From: Eumeta japonica
Lineage: Eukaryota > Arthropoda > Insecta > Lepidoptera > Psychidae
Direction: 5' to 3'
Assembly (NCBI GenBank): GCA_005406025.1
Contig: BGZK01000017.1
Span: 806,001-870,000 of the forward strand
DNA length: 64,000 bases
The translations under genes were made by a program, and so were the position numbers. The notes under the pieces were generated by a model. That model saw nothing but the letters and a program-made list of their open reading frames with translations. It was not told the DNA's origin and ran no database searches. Positions 27,501 through 35,500 of the stretch are shown piece after piece (the stretch's first letter is position 1; every line of letters starts with the position of its first letter).

Positions 27501-30500
27501 ATTACATGAAGAAAAAAAGATTGAAAAAAAATTTTACGGACGAACATGTCTGTACGCATGGATCCCGTATGTGGTGACGATAACATCCAAAATACACAAA
27601 TCGAAACCATTTTTTTTTACTTTAGGCTTGTTTCCCCTGATATAGTGTTGAAAAGAACTGTTTAAAATCAATGTAAATTAATGGATATTAATAAAAAACT
27701 AAATTCGACTCGTATTTTGTATATCTACATGTATGAATAAATAAAGTTTAGCTTTAGGCCGCAGAAGGGCGTATTAGTCAGCTAATTTTTAATTATAGCA
27801 TACTGCGCATGCGTCATATTTCCTCTCGCTGAAATTGAAAATGTTGTGAAAATTAAAACTGAAGAGAAAGTAAAATTAGTTGTTATTGGTTTAGATTTTA
27901 CAATTTTCTGATTTTGAGTGAGCGCTACTAGGCATGCATTTTTGGATTATCCAAATTTTTAATAGCTAAGAAGCCTGTCCTCCAGAGAAAGTATTTTCGT
28001 GGTTATTAAAAAAAAATTCAAAGTCTTTACACATTCGAACTTTTATGAGCTTTTACTCTAGTCTCTATTTGTACAAGTTAATTTTTCTTCAAAATTTTTG
28101 ACATAAAAATAACATCTCAACACAAAAGTTAAACCAATATTTTAATTTCAGCTGTACATGTTTAAAACAGGAACCTAATTTTGAGGACGTAGTTTTGGAT
28201 AATGAACTATCTAATGAAAAGTAATCAATCATTACAAATAGTTTTTAAAATAAGTGCTTCTTAAAAAAAATTTTTAAAAATGATATCAGACATTTTATCT
28301 GTACTATATATTAACGGTCTCAACAGACATCATACTGCCCGTAAGTTGGCTTGTCTGTTCTTTTAGTAAGTTCAATCAATGCTTCTTCGGTATAGTGCGT
28401 ACTAAGTGACATTTGACATTGACCTTGATATTTCACTATTTTTGTTTCGTCGTTACGTGATTTGCTGTTACCCAAAGGAAAATTTAAAAGTGAGTGCAAT
28501 TTCTCAACGATCGTTGGGAAATATCCTATATCATATAATATGGAATATTACTATTATTAATTACTACCAAAAATCAACGAATGTAATTTGAAATCGGTAC
28601 GAAAATACCAAAAAAAAATTCGAAAACCCAATCAAAATGCCACCTACTTGGTTCAAATGTGAATCTAAACCATCCAAAGACCTACTAAAACTCACATAAA
28701 GCATTTCATCATAATCGGTCCAGCCGTTTAGTAGAAGTTCAATAACTAACACACGTACTTATATATACACGTAATTATATACCAAGTAACTTTTCTTATG
28801 GTTTACGCCGTGTTTTTGTCACCTCATTATTGGAAAAGGGAATAACCCACTATCTTTTTTTTTTCAATTGATTTACTCGTACCTAAAATACTTTGATCTG
28901 ATGAGAGTTGACGGCTTTGTGATACCGACGAGTCAAAATAAATAAAAAAAATTGCTATCCTTCAATTTCTTTAAAATCGCAACTAAAATAAAAGGAAATG
29001 AATTTAAAATAATGTCTATAAAGAATAGTAAATGTACATAATCGCCATGATTGCGTTAATTCTTTTCACTCGTGTGTTTTATTGTCTAAAAAGAAATCCC
29101 ATGTTCGAATAGCCACACTATTGCATTTAACAAAATTCAATCAATATTTTTTATGACACTTAAAGTTATGTAAGCAATTAATAAAGCAATTAAACAATTA
29201 TGTACAAGTAAGCAATTAAAGTTTACTAAATAAATTTCAAACTTGTTTTTAAAAATATGTTAAAAAACACAGCACATATAAAAAAAATAAGCGCCCGAGT
29301 CTCATTTACACTTGTCTAGTAGGTATTGTCTATGAGTCTATCAGAATTTTTCAAAATGAATTTCTATCGGATCGCCACGAAAAGAAATCACATCTGCAAT
29401 TCATTCCTTTTTAGAATCGTGTGACAAATAGCTCTTATCTCTTTCTGCGTTCGTCTGTATGTCACATTTTTTATTTTGTGCATTCATATACGTATTTTAA
29501 TATTTCTTATACAAACGTCAAATTATATTATAAGTAAAGATGTTAATTCCAAAAATATATGTCGACTCCTAACCCCAATTGAGAGCATTTACGCTTTCCC
29601 ATCTACAGGACGTTATGAATACACCCTAATGCACAATGCAATTTGGTCTCTATGTGTTGCGTTTCCTCTGATTGTCACCACCCATTCATCAGAGTGAAAG
29701 CTTTGCTGACGCGCGCCCTCGATCGAAATAGTTTCGACACCTAAACGATGCAGACTCGACAGTTTTAAGTTGCACAATTGACGCACTTATAAGTTGAATG
29801 AAACAGGCGGCAAGCAGATTTCACTCACGTTCCATTCGGCACTACCGGCTGTTCTTGACTTCGTACAGCTTTCTCTCATTGATCAAAACTTTTTCGGTGT
29901 AACTGCACAAAAAGCTCAAATTCTGACCACAGATGAACAGATGATGAGTGTTTTTACTCAAGTTAAAGCAACCACTCGCTTCTTGCCTAGGAGATCACGT
30001 TAAGGTACCTGAAGTTGTTATTGCATTGGTGCCAACAATCATTCAGTTCCCAAATAGACCAGCGTGTAAGGCATGTACCCCCAGTCATCTAATGCGATGT
30101 AAAGATATTGTGGGTTGCGTCAGCAGTAGGGTGGATTAAAATCAATCACGTTACTTCACATAAACCCAAAGTTCCATTAACTAACATCTTGCTCGGCTTC
30201 GTATAATCTATAATCTTTTCTTACAGCCATGAAAATCCAAATATCCGAAGACGTGAAGAAATCGTTGGACAAGACGGGCTTATTTAAGATGTCGCCACGC
30301 GGCGTTGTCGACGTTAAGGTAGATAAACTGTTCTATACCATGACAAAACCCATCTAAAGTTTGATATCGTAATTTCAATGCAAAACACGTATGTTATTAA
30401 GAGCTTTTAACCGATCCGCATATTTTTCGTCAAATGCAGTAATAGATTATTTAGGTATCTTCAATGAATATTCTATCAAAATAACTAATTTTTATGGTAT

Positions 30501-32477
30501 CGCTTTAATTGCTTTATCAATCTTTCCAATTTATTTAATTTTCTAGTCATTTAACTTTACATTATAATAGATAATAACCGTACAAATAACTTTTTATAAG
30601 TTCTTTTACCAAACTTAGAAATACCAATATTTTGTTACAGTGCACCTAGTACTCAATACCTAGTGTACGTATTTAGTACCAGTGAATTTTCGCAATTACC
30701 ACGAAACCACTAATAGAATAATAATTGTACCAGAAAATACGATACTTGGAAAAAAAGCTTTCTATTTTAAAACATGAGAAAAATAGTTTGTTTCCAATTT
30801 AAATTAAAATGAAACTATTTCACATGCCCACTCCAAATGAATGCGTTTTATTATGAAATGCCAAAAACTGATCAAATACAAGCAGTGTTCACTGTGAAGT
30901 GAGAATGAGGGAGAAACACTTTGGAATCAAAGCTCATTAGCTTTAACTTAATCAAATCATTTAGCTGGTAAAGCTGGAACGTTGATTACATTTTAAATGG
31001 AAATAATTTTAATATATTTACGTTTTTAAAAATGGAAGTCTTTTGTTTACGTATGGTGTTATTTCATGGTGTTATTTAAAATAGAAAAAATTCAATTGTG
31101 CCCGGTTATTAACGACCTGTGCTTGAAAAATTTCACTACAAAACACGTTAATAAGTCTTACAGGATACTTTGAATGTAAGTGCTTCACTGTATTCTTCGA
31201 TTGCTTGTTTGTACACCGAATTTAAACGTAGAAGAATATCATCTTTGATGACTCTCGCTCGCATCCCTCAGCGACAGTAGTATCCGAAAAAATGGTAAAA
31301 AAAATTAAAAAAAATATTTTACCAGATCGTCTTGTCACGGCATGTTTTTTAACCAAAGAAACAAATATTTCAATTGGTAGTGTATATAGCATCTTACACG
31401 AATGTTTGGGGTTGATAAAAATTATCCGCAGTGGATCTCCACTGTGCTTACAGCTACACAGAAAACAAACCAAGGTGAAGATTTCTCGAGCTTTTTTGGA
31501 ACTATTACAAAAAAAATTCTATAGTTTTTTGGCTCAATCTAGAACAGTGAATGAAACGAGAATTCACCTAATAAGGTGATAGATTTCAGATAATAATCTG
31601 AAAACAAAATTACACTCTAGGACTGGGAAAAGACCATTATCTTCAATCTCTAAGAAATTGAAAGCAAGTCGTTCTGTCGGAAAAATTATGGGTCTCTTTT
31701 CTGGGATAGTCTTCGTATGCAGAATAAATATAAAAACGGCTATACAAGTAGCAAATATTGTTTTGTTCTATCATCAAGAAAATGTCTCGGCTCACAGGTC
31801 TGTCATTACTATGGCTGCAATTCGAGATTCTTGCTTCGAAATACTTGACCATCCTCCATATTCACCCAACCTTGCCTCTAATGATTTCTATCCATTTCCA
31901 AGGTTGAAAGAGTATCTGAAAAGGCAGAGATCCGAAGACGACGAAGCAGTAGTTGTTGCTATGTGGCAGTAGTTGCTTTTCAGCTTAGACGAGAGATATG
32001 TCAAATGTATTATACTAAAATGTGAACATGTCGAAAAATAAAATTACATTTATTGAAAGTTACCGGAAACTCATTCTCACTTTTTATTGAACACCCCTCG
32101 TATTATACAGTGAAATGATTAGTAAAAGCTATATAACAATTTTGAAAAATCATAAAATAGGTACTTTCTAAGAAAATTATGGATCAATGACATTAAAAAG
32201 GTCTCTCTTAATCTTTTTACTTCTTAATTTAGCCAATAGGTTTAACGGTGTACACTAAAAGGAAGTGGTATTTGGAGTGAATTGTAATTTGTCTACTTTT
32301 CATACTGTTTAAATAAATTTAAATACTTTATTTCAAATTGATGTATTTTATACCATAAGTAATAATATATCTTATGAAGTAGCATTTCATTCTGAGCAGG
32401 GCAAAGGAGAAATGACGACTTTCTGGCTGGAGGGACGCACCGGGCCGTCCCCCCGCGCGCCCCGCGCCCCGCATTGA
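3839..32477 (+). CDS. Gene 1: NIT-domain membrane guanylyl cyclase (5' partial, ten exons)
   Basis: Exons 3839-4078, 10387-10515, 14233-14362, 18511-18633, 22152-22241, 25065-25188, 25658-25746, 26050-26179, 30227-30318 and 32400-32477 join in frame to 407 codons plus stop. All introns are GT-AG. Numbering from the first full codon, residues 1-137 are a helical NIT-type extracellular region, about 138-160 one membrane helix ([17 protein letters not shown]), and about 167-207 a charged signalling helix with YQMLP. The class III cyclase domain follows from about 208. Metal-binding Asp are at 222 (YFSDIVGFT) and 266 (TIGDSYM); guanine-specifying Glu262 (KIETIGD) and Cys334 (RYCLFGD), and transition-state Asn341 and Arg345, are present. 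There is no kinase-homology domain, unlike peptide-receptor cyclases. It converts GTP to cGMP, as an expected homodimer. N-terminal exons are missing. Gene 2 is a convergent paralogue. The extreme C-terminus may be frame-broken. Confidence 0.93.
5985..6310 (+). repeat. Interspersed repeat, copy 2 (uninterrupted)
   Basis: A direct, diverged copy of 2262-2470 (first 210 bases) and 3341-3480 (the rest, TTTTTTTCATCTGAAGTGCA then AGTAACGGCTAT). Here the two parts are separated by only about 60 bases, against about 900 in copy 1. No coding capacity or clear termini were seen; the family is unknown. Confidence 0.65.
6411..6467. repeat. CA/GA microsatellite
   Basis: An imperfect CGCACA tract, then (CA)n, then (GA)n. 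It lies within the first visible intron of gene 1, with no feature adjoining. Confidence 0.85.
9308..9790 (+). repeat. Composite repeat: conserved head plus degenerate ATCGAA tract
   Basis: The head begins ACCCGACTTCGCCTGC and includes TTTCATCAGCATATTGG and AGAAATTCTAAA. A roughly 250-base tract of diverged ATCGAAATCGGGA-like units follows (about 9538-9790). The same head-then-tract order occurs inverted at 52130-52555, so it behaves as one dispersed element rather than a plain microsatellite. It has no coding potential. Confidence 0.55.
10387..10515 (+). CDS. Gene 1 exon b: end of NIT region
   Basis: The acceptor ATAACAG and donor CG|GTAAGG bound a GC-rich exon in AT-rich DNA. The joined codon is AAG, and the protein runs [20 protein letters not shown] then [20 protein letters not shown], an amphipathic helix leading to the membrane. 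It enters and leaves in phase 2, as does gene 2 exon 57501-57638. Confidence 0.9.
10775..10960. other. GC-rich hairpin-forming island of unknown nature
   Basis: Within AT-rich intron DNA this stretch can form nested stems: CAGGGCG (10780-10786) with CGCCCTG (10821-10827), and inside it CCATTG (10792-10797) with CAATGG (10813-10818). A second stem pairs GGGCTCTT (10840-10847) with AAGAACCC (10852-10859, one mismatch). It could be a structured RNA, a SINE body or another repeat; I do not recognise it. Confidence 0.35.
11612..11765. mobile_element. Short MITE-like element with ~32-bp terminal inverted repeats
   Basis: The left end (11612-11643) contains GGCCTCTTCCACGATC and TAAACTGACT. The right end (11735-11765) reads inversely GCCTCTTCTATGATC and TTAAACTGACA. 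The interior is AT-rich and also holds an AAACTGACTTT/AAAAGTCAGTTT hairpin. It has no ORF. Target duplications are not clear. Confidence 0.6.
12475..12526. repeat. (AT)n microsatellite
   Basis: An almost pure AT dinucleotide run of about 50 bases, within a gene 1 intron. Confidence 0.95.
14233..14362 (+). CDS. Gene 1 exon c: transmembrane helix
   Basis: The acceptor CTCTGCAG and donor CAG|GTGATG bound 130 nt encoding [19 protein letters not shown], then a hydrophobic [16 protein letters not shown], then RNAVNTIQ. The matching gene 2 exon (49568-49697) has exactly the same length and phases and the same ...VSP... helix. Confidence 0.93.
14956..15147 (-). pseudogene. Cys-rich C-terminal fragment of a transposon protein
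   Basis: On the minus strand, [20 protein letters not shown] then [20 protein letters not shown] gives ten cysteines in a CxC...CxxxC...CxxC...C spacing. Such Cys-rich ends are common in uncharacterised transposon-encoded proteins of invertebrates (from memory). The frame then runs into [14 protein letters not shown], where a short sequence repeats in opposite orientation at 15146-15175. The fragment has no plausible start and no catalytic part. Confidence 0.5.
15148..15290 (+). pseudogene. C-terminal tail of the same transposon protein, opposite orientation
   Basis: The plus strand reads [18 protein letters not shown], later [15 protein letters not shown], then TAG at 15288-15290. It starts in a TTAATAAATGAAAATGACTT sequence whose inverse sits at 14974-15004 at the end of the Cys-rich scrap. 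This suggests the two are neighbouring parts of one original frame. Acidic, proline-rich; no domain is recognised. Confidence 0.45.
18511..18633 (+). CDS. Gene 1 exon d: signalling helix
   Basis: The exon follows TTTTTAG and ends CAG|GTACCC, in phase 0 at both ends. It encodes [20 protein letters not shown], then [21 protein letters not shown]. The heptad-like helix with LLYQMLP is the linker that precedes cyclase domains in metazoan guanylyl cyclases. Confidence 0.93.
18634..22151 (+). other. Gene 1 intron after exon d
   Basis: 3.5 kb of AT-rich DNA. At 20795-20830 the phrase CCCACTCACTGACTGATTAA resembles LINE-derived repeats, but no boundaries can be set. No exon or RNA gene was seen; small open frames (18901-19092, 19664-20010, 21605-21802) lack any recognisable motif. 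Confidence 0.5.
22152..22241 (+). CDS. Gene 1 exon e: cyclase domain, first metal site
   Basis: A 90-nt exon between TTTTCAG and CAG|GTAAGT, phase 0 at both ends. It encodes [20 protein letters not shown], then [10 protein letters not shown], holding the first metal-binding Asp. Gene 2 carries this within the larger exon 46314-46555. Confidence 0.95.
22618..24535 (-). mobile_element. 5'-truncated Jockey-type non-LTR retrotransposon (LINE)
   Basis: A minus-strand element consisting of most of a reverse transcriptase and the ORF2 C-terminus. Its 3' tail ends AATAAAGATATTTTGAATTT, with three to four TTTGAA-like units (22620-22660). The right boundary near 24535 is where coding similarity stops abruptly, as in a 5' truncation. 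Target duplications were not found. It sits in a gene 1 intron in antisense orientation. The clade call (Jockey/CR1 group) is from the reverse-transcriptase motifs only. Confidence 0.85.
22881..24535 (-). pseudogene. LINE reverse transcriptase, one in-frame stop
   Basis: The frame runs from about 24535 ([15 protein letters not shown]) through the reverse-transcriptase blocks [65 protein letters not shown], and the catalytic FADDTSLLF, to a C-terminal segment ([20 protein letters not shown]) ending at 22881. The only interruption I see is a TAG at 23274-23276 after SYGILL, where related elements have a Trp codon. The N-terminal endonuclease and ORF1 are missing. The near-intact frame suggests a recent insertion, but the copy cannot move by itself. 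Confidence 0.85.
25065..25188 (+). CDS. Gene 1 exon f: cyclase domain, base-recognition Glu and second metal site
   Basis: The acceptor TTTCAG and donor ATG|GTGAGT bound 124 nt. The product runs [41 protein letters not shown]. It holds Glu262, which marks guanylyl rather than adenylyl cyclases, and Asp266. Confidence 0.95.
25189..25657 (+). other. Gene 1 intron after exon f
   Basis: A 469-base intron. 25290-25440 is less AT-rich than its surroundings, but I recognise no element in it. Confidence 0.6.
25658..25746 (+). CDS. Gene 1 exon g: cyclase domain
   Basis: The acceptor CACCTAG and donor CAG|GTACTA bound 89 nt encoding (G)[20 protein letters not shown], then CRLPHRREQ. Together with exon h it totals 219 nt, the exact size of the single gene 2 exon 40683-40901, so the intron between g and h is gene 1-specific in this pair. 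Confidence 0.92.
25747..26049 (+). other. Gene 1-specific intron between exons g and h
   Basis: A 303-base AT-rich intron, phase 0, at a position where gene 2 has none. It ends with GTTACAG. It has no internal features. Confidence 0.85.
26050..26179 (+). CDS. Gene 1 exon h: cyclase domain, substrate Cys and catalytic Asn/Arg
   Basis: The acceptor GTTACAG and donor AAC|GTATGC bound 130 nt. The product runs [43 protein letters not shown]. It carries Cys334 for guanine recognition and Asn341/Arg345 for transition-state stabilisation. Confidence 0.95.
26813..26912. repeat. Nested perfect hairpin
   Basis: The outer arms are 20 bases, perfectly paired (26813-26832 with 26893-26912, AAATCAGCTGTTAGATATAT and its inverse). 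An inner 13-base perfect pair (AAATTCCTCAAGT at 26839-26851, inverse at 26857-26869) has a five-base loop. This may be a small MITE or a structured transcript. Confidence 0.75.
28610..28790 (+). repeat. Interspersed-repeat tail (LINE-like)
   Basis: Contains CATCATAATCGGTCCAGCCG, TTTAGTAGAAGTTCAATAACTA and ends in a TATATATACACG-like stretch. A diverged relative occurs at about 45190-45310 (ATCAAAACCAATTCAGCCAT), and a similar phrase lies at 3250-3280. Such phrases recur at the ends of RTE-like repeats in Lepidoptera; this is from memory. Confidence 0.5.
30227..30318 (+). CDS. Gene 1 exon i: cyclase C-terminal part
   Basis: The acceptor TTACAG and donor AAG|GTAGAT bound 92 nt, the same length and phase as gene 2 exon 39587-39678. 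It encodes (P)[20 protein letters not shown], then [10 protein letters not shown], the standard run after STGE in guanylyl cyclases. Confidence 0.93.
30885..32102 (+). mobile_element. Degraded mariner-family transposon
   Basis: About 1.2 kb, the usual mariner size. The right end ACTTTTTATTGAACACCCCT (to about 32102) is mirrored by the left end GTGTTCACTGTGAAGTGAGA (from 30885), giving imperfect terminal inverted repeats of about 28 bases. The transposase between them is broken. A TA target dinucleotide follows the right end (CTCGTATTA). Confidence 0.8.
31235..31972 (+). pseudogene. Mariner transposase, broken
   Basis: The N-terminal half retains [17 protein letters not shown], the helix-turn-helix segment, and [18 protein letters not shown]. 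The C-terminal half (31658-31972) retains [20 protein letters not shown], then [17 protein letters not shown] and [10 protein letters not shown]. The two halves are separated by stops and frame changes. The Asp of the usual HQDN motif is Glu (HQENVSAH), and the PDL motif reads PNL, so catalytic residues are altered as well. Confidence 0.85.
32400..32477 (+). CDS. Gene 1 exon j: last coding exon, possible frame break
   Basis: After TGAGCAG the exon encodes [20 protein letters not shown], then PRAPH and TGA at 32475-32477. GKGxMxTFWL is the conserved end of the cyclase domain. A run of six C at 32449-32454 precedes the stop. In the frame one base on, an open stretch continues from about 32473 ([18 protein letters not shown] and more) to TAA at 32566-32568. 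A one-base difference in the C run would link the frames. Whether this is a real short end, a polymorphism or a sequencing error cannot be told here. Confidence 0.8.
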   Translation, partial: GKGEMTTFWLEGRTGPSPRAPRAPH

Positions 32478-32568
32478 CGTCGACGCGCCGCCCAGCTTCC
32501 TCGCGCGGATGCACTCGCAGCGCGGGCGCAGTTCACCGCGCTACGGCGATCCCAAGCATGTTCTTTAA

Positions 32569-35500
32569 ATGTATTCGTAACCCGCACATGCTTGGATAAC
32601 ATGGCATGTATTTGTAATTGTATTCGTCATATTGTATTCGGGAATGTTAGGTCAAAGCTTTCTTTTAGCAACTTACATAGTCTTTATTACTATTACCGCG
32701 TCGAGAATAGTGTGCAACTATCACTCCACACACGAGGCACAAGTCGTAAGCGATGCAGTCTGACGTGTTCTATGCATAGGTTCGTACACGAGGCGTATTG
32801 TTCATCCGTATCGACAAAAATAGAGCTTGACGCCCATCGTGTTGCGGACGAATGCATGTTTATCATAGTTACCTAAATTACACAAAACCATTGTCAATTA
32901 GTTCTATTTGTCTATTTTTTTGTATGTTTTCTGCCTGAAAATAACAATTGTAATAGTGGCTTAAGAAAATTAAAGTTCTCGGCGCGAATACAACGAACAC
33001 TTATTTGCCAACGAACATAACGCGAACCCACCGATATGACAGGTGCTAACCTCCAAACGACACGAGCGCCGACAAACTCTGGAAACTTTAGCGATGTCAT
33101 CCAAAAGGAAAGTAATTTTTCTTTCATGTTAGTTTTTTCTTGTTTTTTTGAAAATCTCTCCGATCACGACGAAATCATCAACACAAAATTTGTATACTAT
33201 ATATATATACATATATATTTTAAGGGGAAAACGAGTATGTGTTTGTGTTTTAGAAAGGAATTGACTCTTTTCTTGAATGACATCAAGCGGAAAGTCATAA
33301 GTACTGATGTGCGAAATCTGGAGACAGATAGAGATTGGATTTCGAAGAATACATTTGGTTAAACAAAGTCCCACCAACACCAGCGAATACAAAGTCTTGG
33401 CTGTCAATGATAAGGCAATCTTATTAATCATTCTTTTTTATTGTTTTATTTAATTCAAATAGGTTTACAAGTTTATATTAAAGCCAACGTTTACTTATAG
33501 TCTATGTTGTATATGTACTAATTTTCAATGTAAGTCTTACATTTATTTACCACTGAGATGTTTGTCATTACTCTGTTGAAAAACTGTTTTTCTTTTTTTT
33601 TGGAGTACAAAAAACACTGACTTTTTTTTAAATTTTGTCAATTAGCTTTTTCCTTATTTTATTTTTAAGCTTGATGCGAATGACAAAGTAACGGCTTTAT
33701 TTATTTAATGTATTTAATTCAATTTGTCGTTTGGTACATAACGTTGGTTACTGTTGTTTTGAAACCATGGGTACAATTAATTCATTAGAATCCCATCTCT
33801 CACAGTGTATCTACCAATATTAACTTTCCAAAGAGAGTGTATTTCAGAGTAGTTCAAGTTCAAATAATGTGTTATCATTTTATTGCATTAAAATGCAGAG
33901 TAATTTATCAACAAATAGTTAACAGCTTTGCATATGAATAATTGTTTATAAACGCATTTCATGTAGATAAAAAGAAATTATCTTTTCGACTACAACTTTT
34001 AATCAATTTCAAATATTTCAACGAGATATAACGATCTTATTAAACTTAAATAGTCGAAAATCGAACTGAAAACTTCCCTAATTTGAGGAAACTTTTAATT
34101 TTATTAATTGAAAATGAAATATATAATTTCATTTGAATTTGGTCAGTGCCCTCTGTGTCGGTATAATATACCTAATAGATTTATATCGATGTTGACACGT
34201 AGCTCCTGAAGTTATGAATGAAATAGTTACTTTCTTCTAAATTAAACATAAGCGTTGCACATTGTTTAGTTTCAACGTAAGTGGGCTTGTATTAAAGTGC
34301 GTAAAAATAAGTAAATAACCGTTTTTATGTGTGTGGACTGATGGTATTTAAATAGCGTTAAAGATCTATCGATCTTAATTGATGTGATTTATTAATTAGC
34401 TCACTTGTGAATTATTAAAACCTTAGAATGGATCCTCAATAGATGTATTTGAAATCTTAGATATTAAGTTATGTAATACTAATGTCGTATATAAAAATTA
34501 CAGTACATTAAACAGAAAGACAATATGAAGATGAATTTCAGGTCAGACTTTGCTAAAAATTTATGGATCTTGAGGTGAAAATATCTTTCTAGTCACAAAA
34601 TTTCTAGTTTTTTACTGCGATTTCAACCCTTAAATATATATAATTAAACGGATGACATGTGTTATATCAGTGTTTTATTCCCACGTCTTCTAGGTTTCAA
34701 GGACTAAAATGAAAACATAATTTGTTCGGTATTTTAAAAAATATAACTAATCGGAGCCTGTTTAAGGCTATTTCATAAATCAGCGTGCCTTAAATGACGC
34801 CCTAGATAGAATCTTGAATCGAAAGCAATAAGTATTCTTAGTATGTTTAAATTTTTACTCTGAGACGCATGCGCATAGCACTCTCGCGCTCGTACTCCTG
34901 GATGGATAATTTTTGTGTTTAAGGGATGTTTGGTCACTCCAATTTGTCTGACTGATTAAATACAACTTGGCAATAGTTACTTAAATAACATATTTAAAAA
35001 GCGTCTAACAAAAGTTCTGGCCCATCAAAAGTGCCTGACACTTATGATGCTACTTCAAAATAATATTCTTCAAAATATATAAAAAAATCGACCATATAAA
35101 TTTAAGTTAAATAATTCTTATTTTTAGTTCCTTTCTCGCCTGGTACCTGCCCAGGTGTCACACGGCGAGCGCCACGAGTGCGCAGGTATACAAAGCACAC
35201 GCGACGCTACTGAGAACCTAAGGTTTCATCGATGTGAAAATAAGTTACGTCTGATCGCTCTGGAATCTAACTCTTAGAAAATAATATCTCTGCAGGACTG
35301 TGCCTTGTATTTACTATTTACTACATTGACGCAAGTAGAGAGAATCTTCGCGCGAGCAAAGAAATCGGGTCATATAATTATTAAAATCTGATAGCTTCGA
35401 GCTGATTGTATAGCCAAAAAGACGAGTGTTTGATGCAACTCTTCAGCAGAAAGCTGAAGACCAATTGTATCTGGGCTTACTTTTTGTCTATTGATTTACT

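Larger units (their letters stand above)
26180..30226 (+). other. Gene 1 intron after exon h
   Basis: A 4.0-kb intron with a nested hairpin (26813-26912) and an interspersed-repeat tail (28610-28790). At 29790-30130 there is a less AT-rich stretch with open frames in two registers that I cannot identify. The rest shows nothing. Confidence 0.55.
30319..32399 (+). other. Gene 1 last intron
   Basis: 2.1 kb; the mariner relic fills 30885-32102. The remaining 30319-30884 and 32103-32399 are AT-rich with no visible feature. Confidence 0.7.

Noticed and set aside
29984..30030. A duplicated copy of exon g, since CTAG|GAGATCACGTTAAGGTACCTGAAG resembles its start
   Set aside because: Similarity covers only a few residues (GDHVKVPE against GDKHVPE) and is not continued; probably chance.
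32293..32602. Arg/Ala-rich frames on the minus strand over the last gene 1 exon
   Set aside because: They are shadows of the GC-rich exon j; the plus strand carries the conserved GKGxMxTFWL sequence with a proper acceptor.
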